From NCBI RefSeq assembly GCF_000255555.1, contig NZ_AGRW01000046.1:1-64000 (forward strand): a stretch of DNA of 64,000 bases, in the 5' to 3' direction. Shown here piece after piece: positions 1-6,824 of the stretch. The DNA is from Treponema saccharophilum DSM 2985 (GTDB lineage Bacteria > Spirochaetota > Spirochaetia > Treponematales > Treponemataceae). The notes beneath the pieces are model-generated. The model saw nothing but the letters and a program-made list of their open reading frames with translations. It was not told the origin of the DNA and made no database searches. Numbering within the stretch: the first letter of the stretch is position 1; each line of letters opens with the position of its first letter. A program made the position numbers and the translations under genes.

Positions 1-514
1 CGGAGCAAGCGCACGCAGCTTTCCGTGGAGTGGGGAGTGCGCCTTTGTGGGGGTGCGCGCGTGGAAAGGTGATTTTTCGTTCTGGGTTTTGCTTGCGGAG
101 ATTTGCGGGTTCTTGGATTGGCTTTGTCGGAGCAAGCGCACGCAGCTTTCCGCGGAGCGGGGAGTGCGCCTTTATTGGGTTGCGCGCGTGAAATGGGGAT
201 TTTTCGTTCTTGGTTTTGCTTGCGGAGAGATTTGCGGGTTCTTGGATTGGCTTTATCGGAGCAAGCGCACGCAGCTTTCCGTGGAGTGGGGAGTGCGCCT
301 TTGTGGGGGTGCGCGCGTGGAAAGGTGATTTTTCGTTCTGGGTTTTGCTTGCGGAGATTTGCGGGTTCTTGGATTGGCTTTGTCGGAGCAAGCGCACGCA
401 GCTTTCCGTGGAGCGGGGAGTGCGCCTTTGTGTGGGGCGCGCGCGTGAAAATGTGATTTTTCGTTCTGGGGTTTGCTTGCGGAGAGATTTGCGGGGTCTT
501 AGATTGGCTTTGTC
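1..514. repeat. Tandem repeat, four copies of a 127-130 base unit
   Basis: Units begin at about 1, 128, 257 and 384, and the last ends near 514. Each unit holds, on the minus strand, a GGCGCAC...GTGCGC imperfect hairpin core also found near 8.9-9.1 kb and 19.6-19.9 kb, followed by a unit-specific tail. The array continues off the left edge of the window. Open frames across it are Arg/Gly/Phe-rich, repeat with the DNA and have no ribosome-binding site, so no protein is called. No gene lies between 1 and 617. Confidence 0.85.
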
Positions 515-531
515 GGTGTGCGGTATGGCGT

Positions 532-601
532 CATTCCGAACTTGTTTCGGAATCTTGGCATTGCATTGCGTAGATGCGAAACAAGTTCGGAATGTTTTTT
601 T
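532..601. repeat. Perfect 18-bp inverted repeat with T tract
   Basis: Arms CATTCCGAACTTGTTTCG (532-549) and its exact complement (577-594) flank a 27-base loop, followed on the plus strand by seven or more T. It lies just 3' of mtnN, but the T tract is on the wrong strand to terminate that gene. It may be a terminator for plus-strand transcription leaving the repeat array, or a member of a dispersed palindrome family, since related bases occur at 2641-2747 and 32786-32879. Confidence 0.7.
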
Positions 602-617
602 GCATCCCGGTTTGCTG

Positions 618-1334
618 TCAGGCGATTTTCTGGATGATGCGCTCGACGAGTTTCGCGCTCATCGTGGCGGCGGTTTTGTCGTTGAATTCGTAGCTGGATT
701 CCTCGCCGTCGTCGGCCATGTCGCTCATGCAGCGGAGGACGAGGAACGGGATTTTGCAGAGGTGGCAGGCGTGGGCGATTGCGGCGCCTTCCATTTCCAC
801 GCAGGCGGGGGAGCATGTGCTGACGATTTTCGATTTCACGTCGCGGCTTGAGATGAACTGGTCGCCGGATGCGATTCTGCCTTCGATTATTTTATGACCC
901 GCGAACGGTTCCTCTCCTGAAAGCTCGGCGAACGCGTCGAGGGCGGCTTTCCGCATCGCTTCGTCGGCTTTGAATTCGCTTGTCTCCATGCGCGGGATGA
1001 CCGTCGGCTTGTAGCCGAATCCTGTCACGTCGAAGTCGTGGTAGACGGCGTCGGTCGAGGAAACGAAGTCGAGGATTCCGAGCCCGTGTGCCGTTGCGCC
1101 CGCGATTCCCGTGTTGATTATGTGCGTGACCCCGAATTCGATTGCGAGGCGCTGCGCGCACAATGCCGCGTTCACCTTGCCGATTCCGCTCATGACGATT
1201 ACGGCGTCCTTCCCGCCGATTTTTCCCGTTACGAACGAAAGCCCGCCGCTTTTCGTCTCCGACTTTTCCGTTGCGATCGACTTGAGGTATTCGACTTCCT
1301 CAGCCATCGCGCCGATGATTCCGATTTTTGTCAT
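618..1334 (-). CDS. mtnN: 5'-methylthioadenosine/S-adenosylhomocysteine nucleosidase
   Basis: Predicted to hydrolyse methylthioadenosine and S-adenosylhomocysteine to adenine plus the thio-ribose product, a cytosolic step in methionine salvage and removal of SAM by-products. The 238-residue protein has the usual family length. It opens with the family N-terminus (KIGIIGAMAEEV), carries the nucleoside-binding segment around NTGIAG, and ends with the VEMEGAAIAH and SDMADD motifs; the Glu of the first and Asp of the second are the expected catalytic residues. The ATG at 1334 is chosen because AGGAG precedes it at good spacing; the frame stays open 36 codons further upstream, but without family similarity. 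It is a single gene with no partner in the same direction. Confidence 0.93.
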   Translation of the reverse strand: MTKIGIIGAMAEEVEYLKSIATEKSETKSGGLSFVTGKIGGKDAVIVMSGIGKVNAALCAQRLAIEFGVTHIINTGIAGATAHGLGILDFVSSTDAVYHDFDVTGFGYKPTVIPRMETSEFKADEAMRKAALDAFAELSGEEPFAGHKIIEGRIASGDQFISSRDVKSKIVSTCSPACVEMEGAAIAHACHLCKIPFLVLRCMSDMADDGEESSYEFNDKTAATMSAKLVERIIQKIA

Positions 1335-1462
1335 ATTCAGACACTCCTTTTGATTATTCTGCTTAATTTTCGCAATTCCGTCAACATTTGCTAAAATTCT
1401 GTTATTTTTGCGAAGTCTTGCAAAAAAACGCAAGATTTTCAACGATTTTCAACGAAAAGGTA

Positions 1463-1491
1463 TTGATTTAAAATCGATGAAGGTCTATTAT
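1463..1491 (+). promoter_or_regulatory. Sigma-70 promoter TTGATT-N17-TATTAT
   Basis: TTGATT (1463-1468) and TATTAT (1486-1491) are separated by 17 bases. This predicts transcription from about 1498 into the short hairpin-rich segment that follows. The spacing is ideal and both hexamers are near consensus. Confidence 0.6.
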
Positions 1492-1497
1492 CATCAT

Positions 1498-1585
1498 CAG
1501 CAGCAAGAAATTGGTTCGTCTGTCAGGCGAGCCCGTCTTATAAAAACCCGCGCAGTTTCTCCTCCTTTAAGCGCGGGTTTTTTTT
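1498..1585 (+). ncRNA. Candidate small RNA of about 90 nt
   Basis: Downstream of a good promoter the sequence folds into a first hairpin (GGTTCG 1513-1518 with CGAGCC 1528-1533) and then a strong terminator (AAAACCCGCGC 1543-1553 with GCGCGGGTTTT 1571-1581 plus a T run). The transcript would be a self-contained two-hairpin RNA. A His/Gln-containing reading frame overlaps it, but its ATG (1477) lies upstream of the predicted start, so peptide-based attenuation is unlikely. It could instead be a terminated leader of the hydrolase gene at 1757. It matches no RNA family I recognise. Confidence 0.45.
1543..1585 (+). terminator. Rho-independent terminator
   Basis: An 11-bp perfect stem (1543-1553 with 1571-1581) is followed by a run of T to about 1585. 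It ends the candidate small RNA. The rest of the 422-base gap between mtnN and the hydrolase shows only AT-rich promoter-like sequence. Confidence 0.8.
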
Positions 1586-1741
1586 GCCCTTTTTCCCTTT
1601 TCTGAATAAATACCGTCGGAAACTTCAGTTTCCAAACATCTCTACTATAATCCTCCCGCGTGATTTTGCCCGTTTTTGGGATTTTTTTGCGAAAACGCCG
1701 TTTTTGCCGCGAATTTTTAAGCATTAAAAATGATTCGGTGT

Positions 1742-1749
1742 GGTAAAAT
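1742..1749 (+). promoter_or_regulatory. Extended -10 promoter of the hydrolase gene
   Basis: The bases TGGTAAAAT (about 1741-1749) form an extended -10 element only seven bases before the ATG at 1757, with no ribosome-binding site between. Transcription would start at or beside the start codon, giving a leaderless mRNA. Confidence 0.4.
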
Positions 1750-1756
1750 TGTCGCC

Positions 1757-2605
1757 ATGTTAAAAGAAAGTGAGACAATCATCCTTCCTGTCCACTATTC
1801 CGGGAAGGTTTTCAATTCAAATCAGAAGCCGGTCTTGAAAACATATCTATTGGAGACATCTGTCCCGCTTCCGCTCGTTCTTATTTGCCCGGGCGGGGGA
1901 TACGAGCATCTTTCCGAGCGGGAAAGCGACCCTGTCGCGCGGAAGATGAATTCGCTAGGCTTTCACGCCGCGGTTCTGAGCTATTCGCTCGCGCCAATGG
2001 AATTTCCCGCCGCCCTGTGCGACCTTGCGGAGGCTGTCGCGACGATACGGGGCAGGGTTGCCGAATGGAACGTCAATCCAGACGGAATCGTCGTCGCGGG
2101 CTTTTCCGCGGGCGGTCATCTTGCCGCCTCGCTCGGATGCTATTGGGGATTCGGGCTTCTCGACGACCTCGTCCCCCATTCGAAGGATGAAATCCGCCCG
2201 AACTACATGCTCCTGTGCTATCCGGTCATAACTGCGGACGTGAAGCATTGCCATGAAGGCTCAATCCGAAACGCTCTCGGAAAGAACAACCTCGACATGC
2301 GCGATTTCGTCAGCATAGAGAACCATGTTGAGCCGTCGTTCCCGCCGACTTTCATGTGGCATACGCTGGAGGACGAGGCTGTTCCTGCCGAAAATTCGCT
2401 TCTTCTTGCGATGGCTTTGCGCCGCGAGGGCATCGATTTCGAATACCATCTTTTCCAGAAAGGCTGCCACGGACTTTCGCTCGCGACGCCCGAAACGGCG
2501 AAGCCTGACGGAAGCTGCCAGCAGAAGGAATGCGCGGTCTGGCCCGAGCTTTTCAAGGCGTGGTTCGACTCGCGCGTCCGCTGTCCCGAATCCGGGCGCG
2601 AGTAG
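1757..2605 (+). CDS. Alpha/beta hydrolase, acetyl-esterase-like
   Basis: Likely a cytosolic carboxylic-ester hydrolase of the BD-FAE/acetyl-xylan-esterase-like group; the natural substrate cannot be read from sequence. The 282-residue chain shows an oxyanion-hole loop (CPGGGY, about residue 45), the nucleophile elbow GFSAGGH (about residue 114), a late acid in LEDEAVP, and the catalytic His in GCHGLS near the C-terminus. There is no signal peptide. The ATG at 1757 is preferred over an in-frame ATG at 1730 because a -10 element ends seven bases before it. It stands alone, 0.23 kb before pepF. A role in deacetylating plant-derived oligosaccharides is possible for a gut organism but is only an inference. 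Confidence 0.8.
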   Translation: MLKESETIILPVHYSGKVFNSNQKPVLKTYLLETSVPLPLVLICPGGGYEHLSERESDPVARKMNSLGFHAAVLSYSLAPMEFPAALCDLAEAVATIRGRVAEWNVNPDGIVVAGFSAGGHLAASLGCYWGFGLLDDLVPHSKDEIRPNYMLLCYPVITADVKHCHEGSIRNALGKNNLDMRDFVSIENHVEPSFPPTFMWHTLEDEAVPAENSLLLAMALRREGIDFEYHLFQKGCHGLSLATPETAKPDGSCQQKECAVWPELFKAWFDSRVRCPESGRE

Positions 2606-2640
2606 CGGCGTTTTTTGTTTCGGCTCTGTCTGAATTTCTG

Positions 2641-2747
2641 GTGCCATTCCGGACGGATTTCTGTGAAATCGATTTTCTTTGAAAACCTGTTTCGGAATCC
2701 ATCAATATGGCAAAAAAAATAACTCAACCGTTTTTACAGGCAGAGCC
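2641..2747. repeat. Degenerate intergenic repeat, copy 1 of about 100 bp
   Basis: The stretch beginning GTGCCATTCCGGACGG and ending in CCGTTTTTACAGGCAGAGCC aligns by eye with 32786-32879. Both copies lie about 90-115 bases upstream of a plus-strand gene (pepF here, a chemoreceptor there). Function unknown. Confidence 0.45.
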
Positions 2748-2833
2748 TACGTTTTTATGTGGCGCCTCACAAAAATTCCGTGCCCGGAAAGGCGATTTCC
2801 GGCACGCCGACATTCATTTTCAGGAGATTTTTT

Positions 2834-4630
2834 ATGGCAGATGAGATTCCGTTGAGGAAAGATGTCCCCGAAAGCGACAAATGGGATTTGACTACGCTGT
2901 ACGGAAGCGACGAAGAATGGGAGCGCGCGCTCTCCTCCGTTTCTGGGCTGACGGAGAAGGTCGTTTCTTTTAAAGGAAAGCTTTCGCAGGGCGCGGAGTC
3001 GTTTTTGGGCGCGCTCAAGGCGCTTGAGTCGCTGTACATGACGCTTGAGACCGTCTCGAATTACGCCGGGCTAAAGCTGACCGCCGACGAAGGAGACCCC
3101 GACTCGCTCGACAAGGACGGGCGCGCGACGATGGCGTATTCGAAGTCGCTTTCCGAGATTTCGTTCTTCGACCCGGAGATGATGGCGATTGACGACGATG
3201 TCATCGAGGAATGGATTTCCCGCCCTGAATTCGACGATTACCGCGTGTTCGTCAAAAAGGCGCGCCATTTCAAGAAATACACGCTTTCCGAGAAGGAGGA
3301 GCGCATCCTCTCCCTTCAGGCGGAAAGCGCGCAGACTGCGCACAACGCGTTCGGAATGCTGACGAACGTGGACATGAAATTCGGGACGATTTCCTGCAAC
3401 GGCGCGGAAAAACCGCTCACGCAGTCGACGTATTCGATATTCATCCACGATTCCGACAGGAATATAAGGAAAGAAGCGTACAAGAAATTCTACGGCGCGT
3501 TCGCCGACCATCAGAACACAATTGCCGCGCTCTATGCCGGAAGCGTGAGCCACGACGTCTTCAGCGCCCGCGCCCGCGGATACGAGTCCTCTCTCGCGTC
3601 ACGGCTTTACGGGGACAAGGTTCCGGAAAGCGTCTACAGGAATCTGATTGAGACCGTCCACAAGAACCTGCCTGTCCTCCACCGCTACTATTCGCTCCGG
3701 AAAAAAGTCCTCGGCGTCGATGAGCTGCGCCATTACGACGTCTACGTCCCGCTCGTGAAGGACGTGAAGATGAAGACGAGCTACGAGGAGGCCGTCGAGA
3801 TTTGCCGCAGCGCGCTTTCGCCGCTCGGGAAGGAATACACGGACACTCTCTGCGGCGGGCTTCTCGGCGGCTGGGTTGACCGGTACGAGAACAAGGGAAA
3901 GCGCTCCGGCGCGTTCAGTTCCGGCTCGTACAAGGGGTATCCGTATATCCTCCTCAACTACAAGGAGGACGATATACGCGACGTCTTCACCATGGCGCAC
4001 GAAGGCGGGCATTCGATGCATTCGTGGTATTCGAAGAGCAGCAATCCGTTCATGCAGTACGATTACACGATTTTCGAGGCGGAAGTCGCGTCCACGTTCA
4101 ACGAGGAGCTTGTCTTCGAGCATCTCCTGAAAAACGCGAAGGACAGCCAGATGAGGAACTATCTCCTTTCCATGCGCGCGAACGACATCCTCGCGACGCT
4201 CCACCGGCAGACGATGTTTGCCGAATACGAGCTGAAGGCGCACGAGCTTGTCGAAAGCGGGACGCCGCTTTCCGCGGACGTTTTGCGGAAAACATACCGC
4301 GAGCTGCTTGAGCAGTATTTCGGCCCGGAGATGGTTTTTGAGGATGAGAGCGATTTGGAAGGGCTCCGCATCCCGCATTTCTACGGGGCGTTCTACGTCT
4401 ACAAATACGCGACGGGAATAAGCGCGTCGCTTGCCCTCGCAAAACGCGTCGTCGAAGGCGGCGAGCGCGAGCGGAACGATTACTTCGCGTTCCTGCGCTC
4501 CGGCGGCTCTCGCTATCCCATCGAAAGCCTCAAGGTTGCGGGCGTTGATATGTCCACGCAGGAACCCGTGCAGAGCGCTCTCGACGTTTTTGCCGGAATC
4601 GTCGGGCAGCTTGAGGAATCGCTCTTCTGA
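2834..4630 (+). CDS. pepF: Oligoendopeptidase F (M3 family zinc peptidase)
   Basis: Cytosolic metallopeptidase that cleaves short oligopeptides, recycling imported or degraded peptides. The 598-residue length fits PepF. The zinc site is intact: H389-E390-x-x-H393 within MAHEGGHSMH, with the third ligand Glu in FEAEVAS about 25 residues later. The C-terminal family motif is visible around LRIPHFYGAFYVYKYATG. The start at 2834 has AGGAG eight bases upstream and begins at the conserved MADEIPLRKD segment; an upstream in-frame extension has no family similarity. The gene is monocistronic and is followed by a large hairpin at 4676-4739. No anomalies seen. Confidence 0.95.
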   Translation: MADEIPLRKDVPESDKWDLTTLYGSDEEWERALSSVSGLTEKVVSFKGKLSQGAESFLGALKALESLYMTLETVSNYAGLKLTADEGDPDSLDKDGRATMAYSKSLSEISFFDPEMMAIDDDVIEEWISRPEFDDYRVFVKKARHFKKYTLSEKEERILSLQAESAQTAHNAFGMLTNVDMKFGTISCNGAEKPLTQSTYSIFIHDSDRNIRKEAYKKFYGAFADHQNTIAALYAGSVSHDVFSARARGYESSLASRLYGDKVPESVYRNLIETVHKNLPVLHRYYSLRKKVLGVDELRHYDVYVPLVKDVKMKTSYEEAVEICRSALSPLGKEYTDTLCGGLLGGWVDRYENKGKRSGAFSSGSYKGYPYILLNYKEDDIRDVFTMAHEGGHSMHSWYSKSSNPFMQYDYTIFEAEVASTFNEELVFEHLLKNAKDSQMRNYLLSMRANDILATLHRQTMFAEYELKAHELVESGTPLSADVLRKTYRELLEQYFGPEMVFEDESDLEGLRIPHFYGAFYVYKYATGISASLALAKRVVEGGERERNDYFAFLRSGGSRYPIESLKVAGVDMSTQEPVQSALDVFAGIVGQLEESLF

Positions 4631-4675
4631 AAGAGGAGTCGCCGCTTCTTTTTGCCCGATTTGAAAAATAGTTTT

Positions 4676-4739
4676 GCCCCGGAACGGGAAAATCGGTTTT
4701 TTGCCGATATAATTAATACGCGAGGTTCCGGGGCTTTTT
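4676..4739 (+). terminator. Large terminator-like hairpin after pepF
   Basis: Outer arms GCCCCGGAAC (4676-4685) and GTTCCGGGGC (4725-4734) are perfectly complementary and followed by CTTTTT. An inner stem, ATCGG with CCGAT, sits inside the loop. A TATAAT sequence (4708-4713) also lies in the loop, so the element might overlap a promoter for the adenosine deaminase operon. Confidence 0.65.
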
Positions 4740-4891
4740 CGGGGCTTACGCCGAAGCATGTTTGATTCACGGATATGACATCGGGTCGCCGTTCGTGGGT
4801 GGGGCAGGCGAATCCAATCCGTTTTTCCCGTTTTGGGGCGTTCATTTTTCGTAGCGGTTCGGTGTCATTCTGAGTCAAATGGAGTTGATCA

Positions 4892-5917
4892 ATGATGGAA
4901 AAAGCTGATTTCTACGATTTCTTCAGGAAGATTCCTAAAGCTGAGCTTCACCTTCACATAGAGGCTGTCATAAGTTTTGACTCCATCAACAAATTCTACA
5001 TGCGGAAATTTCCGGGCATCGGCAAGGACGAGGCCGCCCGCGAAATAAAAAAGCTTTTCACCTACGACAATCTCGACGGCTTTATTCAGGCGTACCTTCA
5101 GATTCAGGAGATGTACGAATCCGTCGCCGACTTCGACCTTATTTTTTCCGACCTCAAGGATTATATCGTGAGGAACGGCATCTCGTATGTCGAGGTTTTT
5201 GCGGCGCCGAGCGCATTCGTCAAGAAGGGATTCGATTTCTCTGCGATGGTCGAAAGCTACAGTCGCAACGTCCGGAAAGTAAAGGAAGAGACCGGCGTTG
5301 ACGTCAGAATCCTCATCGACGTTTCCCGCACGTTCGGCGCGGAGAACGCGGAAAAGAACCTTCAGCTTCTTCTGGCGAACAGGATTCCGGAGATAATCGG
5401 AATCGGTCTCGGCGGCTCGGAATCTAAAGGCCCGTGCCGCGATTTCGGCGCCGTTTTCGAGAAGGCGCGCGATAACGGGCTTTTCACCGTCGCACATGCG
5501 GGTGAGGACGTCGATGCGTTCTCGATTTGGGACGCGATAGACATCCTCAAAGTGTCGCGCGTCGGCCACGGCGTCACGGCGTTCCAGGACGAAGCCCTTA
5601 TGAAGGAGCTTGTCCGCCGTGGCATCGCCCTTGAATCCTGCCCTATGAGCAACGTGTTCACGAAACGGTACGTGAAGTCGCTTTCCGAACATCCGTTAAG
5701 GAAATTTTTCGACGAGGGAATAATGGTGACGCTGAACACGGACGACCCTCTTTTTTTTGGCGTCGAGCTTGTCGACGAGTACTGGAACGCATATTCTCAG
5801 ATGGGATTTTCCGCCGCCGAGCTGAAGGAAATTGTCAAGAACAGTTTCCGCGCCTCGTTCCTTGACGAAGGCAGGAAGGCGCGTTTCTGCGCTGCCGTCG
5901 ATGAGGCGTGGGGATGA
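4892..5917 (+). CDS. add: Adenosine deaminase
   Basis: Converts adenosine or deoxyadenosine to inosine and ammonia in purine salvage; a cytosolic zinc hydrolase. The 341-residue protein keeps all the family signatures: zinc ligands H20 and H22 (ELHLHIE), H202 and catalytic E205 (HAGED), H226 (RVGHG) and the D284-D285 pair (NTDDPLFF). GGAG lies upstream of the tandem ATGs; the first is taken. It is followed after six bases by a related but decayed gene, so the two form an operon. With mtnN in the same window, it points to active nucleoside salvage. Confidence 0.95.
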   Translation: MMEKADFYDFFRKIPKAELHLHIEAVISFDSINKFYMRKFPGIGKDEAAREIKKLFTYDNLDGFIQAYLQIQEMYESVADFDLIFSDLKDYIVRNGISYVEVFAAPSAFVKKGFDFSAMVESYSRNVRKVKEETGVDVRILIDVSRTFGAENAEKNLQLLLANRIPEIIGIGLGGSESKGPCRDFGAVFEKARDNGLFTVAHAGEDVDAFSIWDAIDILKVSRVGHGVTAFQDEALMKELVRRGIALESCPMSNVFTKRYVKSLSEHPLRKFFDEGIMVTLNTDDPLFFGVELVDEYWNAYSQMGFSAAELKEIVKNSFRASFLDEGRKARFCAAVDEAWG

Positions 5918-5923
5918 ATTCAG

Positions 5924-6730
5924 ATGGATTCGTTTTGTGATGCCTATGTAGACCTTTGCGCCGGTATGGGGCAGGGGGAATTCGCGGGATGGGCGGGATT
6001 CAGCCGGGACGGAATGAGCGACGACGAGGTGCGGCAGTTCTCCGCGATGAGATGCGTCTGCGCGGACGACATCCGCTCGCTTTTCGCGTTGTCTTTGGCG
6101 CGCCTTTCGTGCGACGGGACGGCTCGCGCGGTGTGCTCCGTCGGTCTCGATTTCGTGACGTCCGAAATTCCCGTAAGAAAGTTGCTTCCCGTCCTGAGCG
6201 AGCTGAAATCCGCGTCGGGAATCGAAATCGAATACGTCCTTTCCATAAATTCCGATTCGTCCGCCGTGATGAACGAGGCTTCTGTCGCCGATGCGTTCTC
6301 GCTGTTGGGAAGCGGGCTTTTCCGCGGCGTTTTTTTCTCCGGTTCGCCGTTCATCGAGAAGCCCTCTGTTTTCTCGCGCTTCATCCGCTCCGCGTTCAGG
6401 CACGGGCAGATGACAGGAATCGACATGACGCATAATGCGCGCCTTTCCCGCGCCGCGAACTGCCTCATTCGCGATGTGCGTCCCTGCGAGGTTGTCGCGT
6501 CATCTCTTTCCGATGCCGATTTCCTGATTTCCAATATCGATTTTCTTTCCGAGAACAACGTCGCCGCTGTCTTCACGCCCGACCTTTTCCGGCGCTACGG
6601 CTCCGAGCTGCTGAACAGAATCCGCTATCTCCATTCCTGCGGCGTCAATGTCGCGTTCGGTTCGGGGCGGTTCCTTTTCCACGGAATTTCCGCGCGGCTT
6701 TTCTGCGAGGAGGCTGCAGTCCGCCGCTGA
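5924..6730 (+). CDS. Adenosine deaminase-like protein lacking catalytic residues
   Basis: I do not know its function. The 268-residue protein can be laid along its neighbour add over most of its length. The segment FSRFIRSAFRHGQMTGIDMTH matches the strand bearing HAGE, and CGVNVAFGSGRFLF matches the strand bearing TDDPLFF. All zinc and catalytic residues are absent: HxH is missing, HAGE has become DMTH, and the GHG and TDD motifs are gone. It has no signal peptide or membrane segment. The tight spacing after add suggests co-translation. It may be a regulatory or scaffolding partner of the active enzyme, or simply a decaying duplicate; an intact 268-codon frame argues for some constraint. The homology is inferred by eye. 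Confidence 0.7.
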   Translation: MDSFCDAYVDLCAGMGQGEFAGWAGFSRDGMSDDEVRQFSAMRCVCADDIRSLFALSLARLSCDGTARAVCSVGLDFVTSEIPVRKLLPVLSELKSASGIEIEYVLSINSDSSAVMNEASVADAFSLLGSGLFRGVFFSGSPFIEKPSVFSRFIRSAFRHGQMTGIDMTHNARLSRAANCLIRDVRPCEVVASSLSDADFLISNIDFLSENNVAAVFTPDLFRRYGSELLNRIRYLHSCGVNVAFGSGRFLFHGISARLFCEEAAVRR

Positions 6731-6759
6731 GAAAGGCGTTCCCCGCTGCGATGATGCAA

Positions 6760-6801
6760 AAAATGCCCGGCAGGAAAAATTCTCGTCCTGCCGGGCATTT
6801 T
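6760..6801. terminator. Bidirectional terminator between the ADA-like gene and mnmG
   Basis: A 16-base arm (6760-6775) and its complement (6786-6801) form a long GC-rich stem around ATGCCCGGCAGGA with A and T runs on both sides. It serves the convergent ADA-like (plus) and mnmG (minus) genes. Confidence 0.9.
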
Positions 6802-6824
6802 GCGTTCCGCTTTTCGGGGGGGAA

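Noticed and set aside
47-851. Overlapping plus-strand frames of 93-213 codons across the left-hand repeats
   Set aside because: They repeat with the DNA period, appear in several frames at once, have odd Arg/Gly/Phe composition and no ribosome-binding site; one runs antisense into mtnN.
1477-1605. Leader peptide with His-His-Gln-Gln-Gln before a terminator, suggesting amino-acid attenuation
   Set aside because: Its ATG lies upstream of the predicted transcription start, the downstream gene is an esterase and no antiterminator fold is visible.
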